Shown one piece after another: positions 9,973 to 19,792 of a DNA stretch of 64,000 bases. The notes beneath the pieces were generated by a model, which was not told the DNA's origin, searched no databases, and worked only from the letters and a program-made list of their open reading frames with translations. The stretch comes from an uncultured Alteromonadaceae bacterium. Its GTDB lineage: Bacteria > Pseudomonadota > Gammaproteobacteria > Enterobacterales > Alteromonadaceae. The stretch is from contig CANNDC010000012.1 of NCBI GenBank assembly GCA_947503265.1, forward strand, positions 62,001 to 126,000, in the 5' to 3' direction. How positions within the stretch are numbered: position 1 is the stretch's first letter; every line of letters starts with the position of its first letter. Both the position numbers and the translations under genes were made by a program.

Positions 9973-10368
9973 ATGTTGAAGATTGTTAAAACTTCTATGG
10001 TGATTGCAGCATTCTCACTATTATATACGGGCAGTGCTCAAGCTGATATTAATGCGGCATTACAAAATATTTGTAACATTGTTAAGACAGATGACAAAGG
10101 CCAACTTCGCAAGAAAATGAAGAAGGTTCAATCTGACTATAGAATGAAGCTAAAAGATTATTATTCTGGTGTTAGCTGCGGAGGCAATAGTCTCATTCGC
10201 ACCGCTATGCTAAATGATGCATTAGAAACCGGAGAGCTTCTGGTAAAGAAAATGCCTAAGTCTGACTTAAAGTCACCTGAAAAGGATGGCAAAACACTGC
10301 AGGCTTGGATTGACGAAAACGGATTGTCAGGGTCGCCCATAGCGTCAGTGCTAAACGACCGCATTTAA
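9973..10368 (+). CDS. Small exported protein of unknown function, DUF3718-like (copy 2)
   Basis: This is a 131-residue paralog of the product of 412-807, same length and 82% identical. It has a signal peptide ending AQA-D, the same two cysteines, and the same C-terminal NDRI. In the unchanged 36-residue core roughly half the codons differ synonymously, so the duplication is not recent and the core is under strong purifying selection. The differences cluster in the signal peptide and the C-terminal third. AGGAG at 9962-9966 precedes ATG by six bases. It is monocistronic, with a terminator downstream. Function unknown; a periplasmic role is inferred from the signal peptide. Confidence 0.75.
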   Translation: MLKIVKTSMVIAAFSLLYTGSAQADINAALQNICNIVKTDDKGQLRKKMKKVQSDYRMKLKDYYSGVSCGGNSLIRTAMLNDALETGELLVKKMPKSDLKSPEKDGKTLQAWIDENGLSGSPIASVLNDRI

Positions 10369-10411
10369 CGGCTGAATTCTCTTTAACAGTTATTTTAACC
10401 GGTAACCAATG

Positions 10412-10439
10412 AAAGGCTCCTTCACACAGGAGTCTTTTT
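10412..10439 (+). terminator. Intrinsic terminator after copy 2 of the small exported protein
   Basis: A 9-bp stem (AAAGGCTCC at 10412-10420 with GGAGTCTTT at 10429-10437, one G-U pair) closes an 8-base loop and ends in TTTTT at 10435-10439. Confidence 0.8.
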
Positions 10440-10544
10440 CGTTTTTAACGATTTACTCTGCCTTACCCTTTTAACTTTAGATACTTAAATAAACTCTGCT
10501 ATGCTAACCGCCGAAATAAAATATCAAGGTTTCTGCTATTCACT

Positions 10545-11444
10545 ATGGATGTATTAAGTCAGCTGTTTTCCACTTTTAAGGTCTCCGCAAACGTTTTTCA
10601 CAACGGACAATATTGTGGTAATTGGGCTGTGGATACCTCTGGAACACAATATATGAGTTTTCACATTGTTAGTTTTGGTCGCTGTTTCGTGACAGTTGGA
10701 GATGGCAAACAAAAAACCGTGTTGGAGCAAGGTGACATTGTTTTGTTTCCCAAAGATGTGACGCATTGCATTACTAACGACGAGACATTTTCTTTGGAAA
10801 AGAATCTATCTCAATCGAAGAATTTTGAAGATGGCATTGATGCAGGCGGTACTGGGTTAATTTGTGGTTACTTTGCACACAATCACCCTCTGGTGAACGC
10901 GATTACTGAACACCTACCTCAATCAGTTTTTATAAAACGAGGTGACAGTGGCGAACAAAAAACAGCGCTTCATAGTCTAATAGATGCGTTACTGGAAGAA
11001 TCAACCCATCCCGAAAAAGGCTCGGAATTAATTTTAGGTAAGATAGCCGAAGCACTTCTAGCTATTATTTTTAGGCAAAATCTGCCTTCAAACACAGGGG
11101 TTTTGGCGGCCAGTATCCACCCCAAACTAGGTAAAGCAATTCAAGCAATTCATGCTGATGCGGAGAAAAAATGGTCTGTTGAGCAGTTAGCTGAACTTTG
11201 TTTTATGTCGCGCTCCGCATTTAGTGAATTGTTTAAGTCAGTACTTTCAGTTACCCCGATGGACTATATTGCCCAATGGCGTCTTAGTTTAGCGTATCGC
11301 ATGCTGGCAGATGAAAAAGTCTCAACGCTTCAAGCAGCCTTGTCTTGCGGTTATGACAACGAATCATCATTTTCCAAGGCGTTTAAACGCGTGATGGGTG
11401 TCAGCCCAGGGGCAGTGAGAGCCGATAAAAAAGCAGTAGCCTAG
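10545..11444 (+). CDS. AraC-family regulator with cupin sensor domain
   Basis: This 299-residue transcription regulator has an N-terminal cupin-like domain ([27 protein letters not shown], the AraC_binding/Cupin_6 pattern) for ligand sensing and a C-terminal double helix-turn-helix (from about residue 195: [25 protein letters not shown], then [25 protein letters not shown]). It is a single gene, overlapping the end of dcd tail-to-tail by four bases. No obvious catabolic target is adjacent, and the effector is unknown. Members of this cupin type are often next to oxidoreductase genes, which is not the case here. Confidence 0.88.
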   Translation: MDVLSQLFSTFKVSANVFHNGQYCGNWAVDTSGTQYMSFHIVSFGRCFVTVGDGKQKTVLEQGDIVLFPKDVTHCITNDETFSLEKNLSQSKNFEDGIDAGGTGLICGYFAHNHPLVNAITEHLPQSVFIKRGDSGEQKTALHSLIDALLEESTHPEKGSELILGKIAEALLAIIFRQNLPSNTGVLAASIHPKLGKAIQAIHADAEKKWSVEQLAELCFMSRSAFSELFKSVLSVTPMDYIAQWRLSLAYRMLADEKVSTLQAALSCGYDNESSFSKAFKRVMGVSPGAVRADKKAVA

Positions 11445-12031
11445 TTTTTATCGTCTGCACTGATTCGACTGGCAATAGCGCCGTCTTGGCCACGATACTT
11501 GGCATCAGCTCGCGAATGGTAGGGTTTTTCAGCAAAATCAGACAGCACTTCAAAGCTGATCGCCCCAATCTTCATTTTAGGTTTCAGTGCTAATGGTAAT
11601 TTGCCACTGTTAAAAAACTCGAGAACGATATTGCCCGACCAACCTGGATCAATTCTATGTGCCGTCACATGAACCATTAGGCCTAGACGAGCTAATGAAG
11701 ATCGTCCGTCTAGCCAACCAACAATATTGGCAGGCAAAGTAATAGATTCATGAGTCACCGCTAAAGCAAGTTCACCTGGATGTAAAAAAAACGATTTATC
11801 ATCAGCGACAATGATTTCGTCGCTCATTACATCATTCATGGCTTCTTGAACCTGGGCTTTAGGTCCACTCAAGTCGATAAATGGTGCAGCATGATCTTCA
11901 AAAACCCGAAATTTATTGCCTAAACGAATATCCACGGTCACGCCGCTAATTTCTTCATATTCCGGCTCTGGGGAGATTTGAATCTTCCCTTGTTTAATAT
12001 ATTGGTAGATATCTTTATCGCAAAGGCGCAT
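11441..12031 (-). CDS. dcd: dCTP deaminase
   Basis: This 196-residue enzyme deaminates dCTP to dUTP for thymidylate synthesis. It aligns along its length with the E. coli enzyme (193 residues): MRLCDKDI at the start, [42 protein letters not shown], then [20 protein letters not shown] with the catalytic glutamate, and a C-terminal KYRGQDGA tail that closes over the nucleotide. I chose ATG at 12031 because it matches the family start; a TTG five codons earlier opens the frame slightly. It lies downstream of mrp/apbC (71 bp gap) on the same strand, a neighbour pair common in gammaproteobacteria. Confidence 0.96.
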   Translation of the reverse strand: MRLCDKDIYQYIKQGKIQISPEPEYEEISGVTVDIRLGNKFRVFEDHAAPFIDLSGPKAQVQEAMNDVMSDEIIVADDKSFFLHPGELALAVTHESITLPANIVGWLDGRSSLARLGLMVHVTAHRIDPGWSGNIVLEFFNSGKLPLALKPKMKIGAISFEVLSDFAEKPYHSRADAKYRGQDGAIASRISADDKN

Positions 12032-12102
12032 GTTAAAACCACTCAATCAGGTTATTGATGTCAAATGAAGTGCGCACATTATGGTTGTCAGATAACGCTA
12101 AT

Positions 12103-13170
12103 TCAACGTTTTTCGACTACATCAATGCTATCGTCTTTAGGAATATCGGAATTCATTGCCAGACTCACAGACAAAGCGCGAGCAGTTTCCAGATATCCTT
12201 GCGTTAAAGGGCCATCGGGCATATCGATAATGATGGGCATACCACCATCGGCATGTTCACGAATATGAATATCCAAAGGCAACTGCCCTAGTAACGAGAT
12301 ATCAAACTGTTCAGCCAATTTACTTCCACCACCATCGGCAAAGATAAAATCTTTCTCTCCGCACGTTCGACATTGGTGAAAGCTCATATTTTCAACCAAA
12401 CCTAAAACAGGAACAGATACCCTATTAAACATGGCTATGCCTTTTACGGCGTCTGCCAAGGCGAGATCTTGGGGCGTGGTCACAACGATTGCAGCAGTTA
12501 CCGGAATGTTTTCTGCGAGCGTCAGTTGGATATCACCGGTTCCCGGAGGCAAATCGACAATCAGATAGTCTAACTCTGGCCACAGAGTTTCGTTGGCTAA
12601 CTGTTGCAATGCTTTACTTGCCATTGGGCCGCGCCATATGGTTGCATTTTCAGGAGGGACCAAATAGCCAATGGAATTCGCGACCACACCATGCACTTCG
12701 ATAGGAAACATATGTCGATTGTCTTCACTCTCTGGCTGAGCAAGTGGGTTACCTAGCATTATCGGCACCGAAGGGCCATAAATATCGGCGTCCAATATAC
12801 CGACTTTGGCACCTTCTACTTGCAAAGCAAAAGCAAGGTTGACACTGGTTGTAGATTTGCCGACACCACCTTTTCCAGATGCAACCGCAATAATATTTTT
12901 AACATTATTCAGTCTTTTTCTTTTGGTCTTCTTAGCGACAACTTTGGTATTAATCTGCACGTTATCAGTGGCAAGATCCGCATTTTTGAAGACTTCTTTG
13001 AGTTTAGAATGACGGCTTCCAGCAGCAAAAGGTAAATTGATGGTGGTTGTTCCATTAGCGGATTCAACTACATCTTCGGGCAAATCCTTGAGCTCAAGAT
13101 GAAAAAACCAAGCGATAAGTTCCTTGTACTTCACCAAATCTGGCAGACTAATTGACTGATTTGTCATCAT
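12103..13170 (-). CDS. apbC: Mrp/ApbC iron-sulfur cluster carrier ATPase
   Basis: This 355-residue P-loop ATPase binds and delivers Fe-S clusters to apo-proteins. A short N-terminal MIP18-like region (about residues 1-65) is followed by a deviant Walker A motif SGKGGVGKS, then DADIYGPSVP, LIVDLPPGTGD, and the C-x-x-C motif (CRTCG) that bridges a cluster between two subunits. Basic residues KKTKRKR link the two domains. The start has AAGGA six bases upstream of the first of two adjacent ATGs. It is divergent from metG, the classic mrp-metG arrangement. Length is normal for the family. Confidence 0.95.
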   Translation of the reverse strand: MMTNQSISLPDLVKYKELIAWFFHLELKDLPEDVVESANGTTTINLPFAAGSRHSKLKEVFKNADLATDNVQINTKVVAKKTKRKRLNNVKNIIAVASGKGGVGKSTTSVNLAFALQVEGAKVGILDADIYGPSVPIMLGNPLAQPESEDNRHMFPIEVHGVVANSIGYLVPPENATIWRGPMASKALQQLANETLWPELDYLIVDLPPGTGDIQLTLAENIPVTAAIVVTTPQDLALADAVKGIAMFNRVSVPVLGLVENMSFHQCRTCGEKDFIFADGGGSKLAEQFDISLLGQLPLDIHIREHADGGMPIIIDMPDGPLTQGYLETARALSVSLAMNSDIPKDDSIDVVEKR

Positions 13171-13275
13171 TGATATTCCTTTACTGCAAGTTTCTGTTAT
13201 TTGCTAATGCAATAACGACCCATTTTAGATACCATTTGCGTCCTTTTTTAAACTAATCAAGACTCAAATTAAAAC

Positions 13276-15339
13276 ATGTCAAACACGCCACGAAAAATAC
13301 TGGTTACAAGTGCCCTTCCTTATGCCAACGGTTCCATTCATTTAGGACACTTGCTAGAGCATATCCAAACTGATATTTGGACCCGCTTCCAACGTATGCG
13401 TGGACATCAGTGTTTCAGCGTCTGTGCCGATGATGCCCACGGCACGCCAGTGATGCTAAAAGCACAAGAGCTTGGTATAACACCAGAACAAATGGTGGAA
13501 CAAACTCGAGCAGAACATCACCAAGATTTACTCGACTTTCACGTTGTGTATGACAATTACTATGTCACACACTCAGAAGAAAACAAACAATTGTGCGAAG
13601 AAATTTACACTCGACTAAATAATGCCGGCTATATCAGTAAACGCACTATCAATCAGCTGTTTGATCCAGAAAAGAATATGTTTTTGCCCGATCGGTTCAT
13701 TAAAGGAACCTGCCCTTCGTGTGGAGCTGAAGATCAAAACGGAGACAGCTGCGATGTATGTAGCTCTACCTACAGTCCAACAGAGGTTATCAATCCGCGT
13801 TCAGTTGTGTCTGGGGCAACGCCGATTTTAAAAGATTCTGAGCACTATTTCTTCGATCTTCCTAAATTCGAAGCCATGCTAAAAGATTGGCTGGTTAGCG
13901 GGGCTTTGCAAGAAGAAATTGCCAACAAATTGCAAGAATGGTTCGAAGCAGGATTGCAACAATGGGATATTAGCCGAGACGCACCTTATTTTGGTTTTGA
14001 AATACCGGGAGCACCAAATAAATTCTTCTACGTTTGGGTTGATGCGCCTGTTGGCTACATGGCCAGCTTTAAGAACTACTGCAACCAGCACGACATTGAT
14101 TTTGATTCGTTTTGGAACGCCGATTCCGATGCAGAGTTATACCATTTCATTGGCAAAGACATTACGTATTTCCATTGTTTATTCTGGCCTGCCATATTAG
14201 AAGGAGCTGGCTTGCGTAAGCCTACTGGCGTCAATGTACATGGTTTTGTAACTGTGAACGGTGCAAAAATGTCCAAGTCTAGCGGTACATTTATTAAGGG
14301 ACGAACTTATCTCAATCACCTTAATCCCGAGTACTTGCGTTACTACTTTGCTTCTAAGCTCAGTGATGGCGTAACAGATATTGACTTGAGTTTTGAAGAT
14401 TTTGCGCAGAAAGTAAATTCTGATTTGGTTGGAAAAGTCGTCAATATTGCGAGTCGTTGCGCCGGTTTTATTACTAAGCGTTTTGACGGAAAATTGTCAT
14501 CCAATATCATTGACCCTGAGCTAGTTGCAGAATTTCAACAAGCGTCAGAAACCGTAGCCACGCATTTTGAAAAACGCCAATACAACCGAGCAATACGAGA
14601 AATCATGGCGCTCGCTGACAAAGCGAATCAATTTATCGATACGCAAGCTCCATGGGTAACCATAAAAGAAGAAAGTAAACAGCAATTAACCCATGATGTC
14701 TGCTCGTTAGGAATCAACCTCTTTCGAATTTTGGTAGTGTATTTAAAACCTGTGTTACCTAAACTAGCGGAACAATCAGAAGCATTTCTAAACGATTCAT
14801 TGGAGTGGCAAAGCGCCCAAAATGTGTTGACTAATCACGAGATCAACAAATTCAAAGCCCTAATGCAACGGGTCGATATGGATAAAATCAACGCGATTAT
14901 TGAAGACTCAAAAGAGAGCTTAGGCGAACCCAAGAAAGACAAGGCCAAAGAAAAATCCACGAAGAAATCCCCGAAAAAATCAGGTACACCATTAGAGCAG
15001 GATCCAATCGGAGAAACCGTCTCATTTGACGATTTTGCTAAAGTCGATTTGCGTATCGCCAAAATTGCCAAAGCAGAACATGTTGAAGGTGCTGACAAGT
15101 TACTTAAACTTCAACTTGATTTAGGCGGTGACACCAAGCAAGTATTTGCTGGAATTAAGTCGGCTTATCAACCAGAGCAACTCGAAGGTAAACTCACTGT
15201 CATGGTCGCCAATCTAGCGCCGAGGAAAATGCGTTTCGGTCTATCCGAAGGTATGGTACTCGCTGCAGGTCCCGGAGGAGACGAATTGTGGATATTGGAA
15301 CCCCATGAGGGTGCGCAACCTGGGATGAAAGTGAAGTAA
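13276..15339 (+). CDS. metG: Methionyl-tRNA synthetase
   Basis: This 687-residue class I synthetase charges tRNA-Met. Visible features are the HLGH form of the HIGH motif ([10 protein letters not shown]), a zinc knuckle ([17 protein letters not shown]), the KMSKS loop ([11 protein letters not shown]), the anticodon-binding helical domain, a lysine-rich linker around residues 555-575, and a C-terminal EMAP-type tRNA-binding/dimerisation domain ([23 protein letters not shown]). Size is close to the 677 residues of E. coli MetG. It is transcribed away from mrp/apbC and stands alone; the next gene converges on it. Confidence 0.97.
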   Translation: MSNTPRKILVTSALPYANGSIHLGHLLEHIQTDIWTRFQRMRGHQCFSVCADDAHGTPVMLKAQELGITPEQMVEQTRAEHHQDLLDFHVVYDNYYVTHSEENKQLCEEIYTRLNNAGYISKRTINQLFDPEKNMFLPDRFIKGTCPSCGAEDQNGDSCDVCSSTYSPTEVINPRSVVSGATPILKDSEHYFFDLPKFEAMLKDWLVSGALQEEIANKLQEWFEAGLQQWDISRDAPYFGFEIPGAPNKFFYVWVDAPVGYMASFKNYCNQHDIDFDSFWNADSDAELYHFIGKDITYFHCLFWPAILEGAGLRKPTGVNVHGFVTVNGAKMSKSSGTFIKGRTYLNHLNPEYLRYYFASKLSDGVTDIDLSFEDFAQKVNSDLVGKVVNIASRCAGFITKRFDGKLSSNIIDPELVAEFQQASETVATHFEKRQYNRAIREIMALADKANQFIDTQAPWVTIKEESKQQLTHDVCSLGINLFRILVVYLKPVLPKLAEQSEAFLNDSLEWQSAQNVLTNHEINKFKALMQRVDMDKINAIIEDSKESLGEPKKDKAKEKSTKKSPKKSGTPLEQDPIGETVSFDDFAKVDLRIAKIAKAEHVEGADKLLKLQLDLGGDTKQVFAGIKSAYQPEQLEGKLTVMVANLAPRKMRFGLSEGMVLAAGPGGDELWILEPHEGAQPGMKVK

Positions 15340-15446
15340 ATCCAATACGTAGAAAATAAATTCCGATTGAGAATATCGATTTAGTACAAATTAATTTGCT
15401 AAGTTGCTCACCAATTGAGATTTTGGGCGGAATACTCTTATGGCTA

Positions 15447-16208
15447 CTAAGATTTAACTTTCATGCTTGCTCCTACGGGGGAGAATTTAGGTTTTGGTTT
15501 CCATTTTGGCTTAATTAAAGACAAGGGAACCACACGCTTTTTAGCCACTATGACGTAGACGCTGGAAAAGATGGGTAAGTATTTCCTACAAATTGCTTCT
15601 AGTTTTGTCATCGCCGAGTAAGGCTTTTTTAGCAAAAGACTCGAAAATAGCAATTGATGTTGCTCAATGGTTTCAAATCCCAATAAATTTAACCAGTCGT
15701 TGATTCTCATACTGCTAAAGAAGCGCGCGTTTCGAATAACTTTGTTGGATTTAAACGGCAAATAACGGAATATCCCAGCCAAACTAAAGGGGTTAAACCC
15801 TACTATGACTACATGCCCGTTAGGCACAAGCGTTCTGTCTACTTCTCGAAGAATTTGATGTGGATCTTTGGAATAATCTAACTCATGAGCCAACAAGAAT
15901 GCATCAACACTACTTTCTAGGAAAGGCAATTCATGTGCATCACCGACTATAATCCCGTGCTCATTCAACGTTTTATCATGATTGAGTTCGTTGAAGTCAG
16001 AGACTAACGTGGCTGTTTGTTTAATTGAGCATTCCTGCATCTGGACTTGATGACTCAAATTGCCTATTTTAACCAAGTGATATCCAAAAAATCGACGGCT
16101 ACTTGTTGAGAGTATGCGTTCGACACTTTCTTTTAGTTGATCACCCACTGGCAAAATGTCCCATGAATGCGGATGTCGTGGTTTATTCTTGATTAACGCG
16201 GGTTTCAT
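15447..16208 (-). CDS. YafS-like SAM-dependent methyltransferase
   Basis: This 253-residue protein resembles E. coli YafS, a putative class I methyltransferase. Motifs include FFGYHLVKIGNLS near the N terminus, VGDAHELPFLESSVDAFLLAHELDY (the acidic and motif IV regions), and LREVDRTLVPNGHVVIVGFNPFS. The glycine-rich SAM loop is poorly conserved, as in YafS itself. I chose ATG at 16208 because the protein then begins MKPA, as YafS does; the frame could extend to 16253. It is divergent from gloB, as in E. coli, where gloB, yafS, mltD, rnhA and dnaQ cluster. The C terminus is basic. Substrate unknown. Confidence 0.8.
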   Translation of the reverse strand: MKPALIKNKPRHPHSWDILPVGDQLKESVERILSTSSRRFFGYHLVKIGNLSHQVQMQECSIKQTATLVSDFNELNHDKTLNEHGIIVGDAHELPFLESSVDAFLLAHELDYSKDPHQILREVDRTLVPNGHVVIVGFNPFSLAGIFRYLPFKSNKVIRNARFFSSMRINDWLNLLGFETIEQHQLLFSSLLLKKPYSAMTKLEAICRKYLPIFSSVYVIVAKKRVVPLSLIKPKWKPKPKFSPVGASMKVKS

Positions 16209-16285
16209 CAATATCTGTAATTGCACACTGGGACACAAGTTCATATAGTACAAGATTCAATTGGCTATACAAGTTAAGGGCATCA

Positions 16286-17071
16286 GTGAACAATTCAGTC
16301 AACAGCATTCAAGTCTCCCCTATCGCGGCTTTTAGTGACAATTACATTTGGTGTATTCATGATTCACAACGCTGTTGGGTTGTTGACCCCGGTGATGCCA
16401 ATGCGGTGATTTCTTACTGCCAGTCCAATCATCTCGAGCTAGTCGGCATATTGGTGACTCACCATCATTGGGATCATACCGGCGGTATTGCGGAATTAGT
16501 CGCAATGAACGAAAACTTGCCCGTCTTTGGCCCAAAGCACAGTAAAATTGAAAATCTGACAGAAAAATTTGAGGATGGCGATACCGTCTTTTTGAGACCA
16601 TTTGGACTTAGCTACTCCGTTCTGGAGGTACCAGGACATACGCTTGATCATATTGCGTATTATGGCAATGGTTGTTTGTTTTGCGGTGATACCTTGTTTT
16701 CCGCTGGCTGTGGTAGACTATTCGAAGGGACGCCAGAACAAATGCATCACTCTTTGCAAAAATTGATGCAACTACCAGATGAAACTATTGTCTACTGTAC
16801 CCATGAATACACGAAAGCAAATGTTACTTTTGCAAAGCAAGTTGAACCTGATAACAAGCAGCTTACGAACTATGCAAATTGGGTTTGTGAGCAACGAAAG
16901 GCAGGAAAAATAACGCTGCCAAGCTCGATAAAACAAGAGAAAGCGATTAATCCATTTTTACGCGCACAACAAGACGGAATAAAACGAAATGCTGAGAAGT
17001 ATGTTGGCAAACCTTTGCCCAACGCAGATGCAGTTTTTGCAACCATCAGGAGCTGGAAAGATAATTTCTAG
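16286..17071 (+). CDS. gloB: Hydroxyacylglutathione hydrolase (glyoxalase II)
   Basis: This 261-residue metallo-beta-lactamase-fold enzyme hydrolyses S-lactoylglutathione to lactate and glutathione, completing methylglyoxal detoxification. The binuclear metal motif THHHWDHTGG gives H59, H61, D63 and H64; PGHTLDH, CGDTLFSAGCGRLFEGTP and YCTHEYT supply the remaining ligands and substrate contacts. The start is GTG at 16286 with AAGGG five bases upstream. The 3' end overlaps the probable start of mltD, so the two are translationally linked. It is divergent from the yafS-like gene. Confidence 0.95.
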   Translation: MNNSVNSIQVSPIAAFSDNYIWCIHDSQRCWVVDPGDANAVISYCQSNHLELVGILVTHHHWDHTGGIAELVAMNENLPVFGPKHSKIENLTEKFEDGDTVFLRPFGLSYSVLEVPGHTLDHIAYYGNGCLFCGDTLFSAGCGRLFEGTPEQMHHSLQKLMQLPDETIVYCTHEYTKANVTFAKQVEPDNKQLTNYANWVCEQRKAGKITLPSSIKQEKAINPFLRAQQDGIKRNAEKYVGKPLPNADAVFATIRSWKDNF

Positions 17072-18764
17072 TTCTTCTAGAAAAAATTTGTTTAACTCAA
17101 CCCTCGGGCTAACAATGGCCGTATTGCTAGCGGGTTGCCAAACTCATACTGAACAATCAAAACAAGAAATAGAAAATCAGCAAGAACACGAAATTGCCGC
17201 GCAAATCTCATTTTCCTGTGAAGAGAAGCATGTTGAAGCGAAGGAGTTGTTTGATTGCACTTCGGCTTCACAAGGCACGATCCCCGTTACCCACCCTGCT
17301 GAAATTGTCGTCATTGAAGACTTAGAACCGGACGCAGAAGAAGCAGAATTTGCCGCGCCAGAAGAAGTGGTTGTTAAAGATATATGGCAAAGAGTGAAAT
17401 CACAGTTTAGTTTCCAAGTTCCTAATAACCCGCGTGTTACTGCACAACGTAATTGGTATCTTAAACATCCTAACTATATGAACAGAGTGGCTGCCAGAGC
17501 CAAGCCATTCTTATATTTAATTGTCGAAAAAATAGAGCAAAATAAGCTTCCATTAGAACTCGTTTTACTTCCCATAGTTGAAAGTGCTTTCGACCCATTT
17601 GCCTATTCACATGGCCGTGCTGCAGGCATGTGGCAATTTATTCCCAGTACTGGAAAACGTTTTGGAATGAAACAGACTTGGTGGTATGACGGCAGAAGAG
17701 ATGTCATTGCTTCAACCGATGGCGCAATTGCCTACCTTAAATACCTCAACAAAATGTTCGATGGTGATTGGTTGCATGCACTAGCAGCATACAACAGCGG
17801 AGAAGGCAGAGTATTACGGTCAATTAAACGCAATAAGAGAGCAGGAAAGCCGACGGATTTTTGGTCCCTCGATTTACCAAAAGAAACACGTGCTTATGTG
17901 CCGAAACTACTCGCGCTAAGCGATATTTTAACCCACGCAGAACAGTATAATTTCGATTGGCCAGAAATTGTCAACACTCGACTCACTCGCGTTGTCGATA
18001 TTAAAGAACAAATTGACCTCGCACTTGCTGCGGATCTGGCAGGCTTAACGCTCAAAGAATTACATGCACTAAATGCAGGGTTTAATCGCTGGGCGACCGA
18101 TCCCGAAGGACCTCATCACCTATTAATACCGGTTGAAAAAGCCAATGATTTTGAAATAGCGCTAAACGGTCTTGATGGAAAAGAACGCTTAAATTGGGTT
18201 AGACACAAAGTTAAAAGCGGTGACAGTTTATTGAAGCTGGCGCATCAATATCATACGACGGCAGCAATCATTAAGCAGGTCAATGACATGTCTGGCAACA
18301 TGATCCGAATTGGAGACTATGTTCTGGTTCCTGTGTCTTTAAAATCATTGGATAAATATTCGCTTTCGCAAGAACAACGGCTTGCTACAACACAGTCAAA
18401 GCAACGAAAAGGGCATCAACTGCAACATAAAGTCAAAAGCGGAGATACGTTTTGGGATTTAAGCAGAGAATATAAAGTGGATATGCGAAGCCTAGCAAAA
18501 TGGAATGGTATGGCGCCCACAGACACATTGAGACCAGGAAAAGAATTAGTTATTTGGGTTGATCAAGTGTCAAACAATCAACAGCAAGGTGCAGTAATGC
18601 GTTCCTTAACCTATACGGTTCGCAAGGGAGACTCGTTAGCCAGAATCGCCAGCAAATTCAAAGTGAAACTTGCCGATTTGAAGCGTTGGAATCAAGCAAA
18701 ATTAAGAAAATATCTCCAGCCGGGACAAAAGCTTAAACTCTTTGTCGATGTCACTAGGACTTAA
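17028..18764 (+). CDS. mltD: Membrane-bound lytic murein transglycosylase D, lipoprotein
   Basis: This enzyme cleaves peptidoglycan glycan strands with 1,6-anhydro-muramic ends. Order of features: a lipobox (MAVLLAGC) anchoring it to a membrane; the SLT domain with catalytic glutamate in IVESAFDPFAYSHGRAAGMWQFIPSTGK; and three C-terminal LysM repeats (HKVKSGDSL, HKVKSGDTF, YTVRKGDSL) that bind glycan. The start is uncertain. ATG at 17028 lies inside gloB and gives a long basic leader before the lipobox. A typical lipoprotein leader would begin near ATA/ATT at 17061-17064, which follows GGAG at a good distance, but no ATG, GTG or strong TTG is there. The gene is cotranscribed with gloB. Confidence 0.9.
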   Translation: MQFLQPSGAGKIISSSSRKNLFNSTLGLTMAVLLAGCQTHTEQSKQEIENQQEHEIAAQISFSCEEKHVEAKELFDCTSASQGTIPVTHPAEIVVIEDLEPDAEEAEFAAPEEVVVKDIWQRVKSQFSFQVPNNPRVTAQRNWYLKHPNYMNRVAARAKPFLYLIVEKIEQNKLPLELVLLPIVESAFDPFAYSHGRAAGMWQFIPSTGKRFGMKQTWWYDGRRDVIASTDGAIAYLKYLNKMFDGDWLHALAAYNSGEGRVLRSIKRNKRAGKPTDFWSLDLPKETRAYVPKLLALSDILTHAEQYNFDWPEIVNTRLTRVVDIKEQIDLALAADLAGLTLKELHALNAGFNRWATDPEGPHHLLIPVEKANDFEIALNGLDGKERLNWVRHKVKSGDSLLKLAHQYHTTAAIIKQVNDMSGNMIRIGDYVLVPVSLKSLDKYSLSQEQRLATTQSKQRKGHQLQHKVKSGDTFWDLSREYKVDMRSLAKWNGMAPTDTLRPGKELVIWVDQVSNNQQQGAVMRSLTYTVRKGDSLARIASKFKVKLADLKRWNQAKLRKYLQPGQKLKLFVDVTRT

Positions 18765-18772
18765 AATAGCTC

Positions 18773-19792
18773 ATGTTTAAGGTTAATCGACGTAACCTGC
18801 TGAAAAGTCATGAAGGGCCTTGGATACTGCTCGATTTAGCCATGTTGACCTTGCTTGTGGTCAATTTGATTTGGATTATCTTCGATTCCTTGTATGCCAG
18901 CACATTTATACAAGAAAACCTACTTCAAGTAGCACCGGGCTTTGTTGACTCTTACCAGCCCATTCATGAAAATTTTCTGTTGATCGATCTGGGCTTTGTT
19001 GCCGTTTTTCTGACTGAGTTTTGTTTTCGCTGGCTTGTGGCAATTAAACGCAAAGAATATGTGCGCTGGTATTTCTTTCCTTTTATTCATTGGTACGATT
19101 TAGTTGGCTGTATTCCGTTGGGTGCAGCGCGAATATTCCGTTTTCTTCGCATCATTTCAATACTCCATCGTCTCCACAAATACAAAATCATCGACCTACG
19201 AAATACCGCAATATTTCGATTTATCACCTTTTATTACGATGTATTTGTCGAAGAACTGTCTGATCGAATTGTTGTTAAAGTGCTTTCAGACGCACAAAAA
19301 GACATCGCCGCCGGCTCCCCCTTGGTTGAAGATATTAGCCGCAATGTCATTGCAACTCGACTCCCGATTTTGTCCAAGTGGGCTGCGTCCGTTATGGCAC
19401 ATATTGGCGAATCCATTGAACACAGCGATCATGGAAAGTCAGTACGTGAGCACGTCAATCAGAGTGTAGGCAAAGCGGTCAGAAACAATTCCCAAATTGC
19501 GACCTTACGACTTGTTCCCATGTTGGGAGGCACGATAGAACGCACATTGGAGGACTCAATAACCGATATTGTCACACAATCTATTGTGAACTTATTAAAA
19601 GATGTCACGCCAGAAAAAATTGATGATTTCGTTGAACACGGCATTGGACGCTTTTCGTCAGAAGATCATGAGTTGGATCAAGAGGTCTTGATTGTCATCA
19701 ATGAAGTCATTGAGTTGATAAAAGTCCACGTTTCTGAACAACGTTGGAAATCTGAACTTAATAAGGATGTCGATGAATTCGAAACTAACTAG
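18773..19792 (+). CDS. Membrane protein with voltage-sensor-like domain and no pore
   Basis: This 339-residue protein has about four membrane segments in residues 15-140 and a soluble C-terminal part of about 190 residues. The membrane part reads like a voltage-sensor domain: an acidic residue in the second segment (E82 in LTEFCFRW), an aspartate in the third (D109 in WYDLVGCIP), and a fourth segment with arginines every third position (R120, R123, R126, then R133, K136). No pore helices or selectivity filter follow, so it is not an ordinary voltage-gated channel. The C-terminal region is amphipathic and charged (SDRIVVKVL, GGTIERTLEDSITDIVTQS) and I do not recognise it. It lies 9 bp after mltD and overlaps the next gene by 20 bases, so it is in the gloB-mltD operon. 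Confidence 0.7.
   Translation: MFKVNRRNLLKSHEGPWILLDLAMLTLLVVNLIWIIFDSLYASTFIQENLLQVAPGFVDSYQPIHENFLLIDLGFVAVFLTEFCFRWLVAIKRKEYVRWYFFPFIHWYDLVGCIPLGAARIFRFLRIISILHRLHKYKIIDLRNTAIFRFITFYYDVFVEELSDRIVVKVLSDAQKDIAAGSPLVEDISRNVIATRLPILSKWAASVMAHIGESIEHSDHGKSVREHVNQSVGKAVRNNSQIATLRLVPMLGGTIERTLEDSITDIVTQSIVNLLKDVTPEKIDDFVEHGIGRFSSEDHELDQEVLIVINEVIELIKVHVSEQRWKSELNKDVDEFETN

Noticed and set aside
18773..19792. Ordinary voltage-gated ion channel
   Set aside because: No pore helix, selectivity filter or S5/S6 helices follow the S4-like segment.
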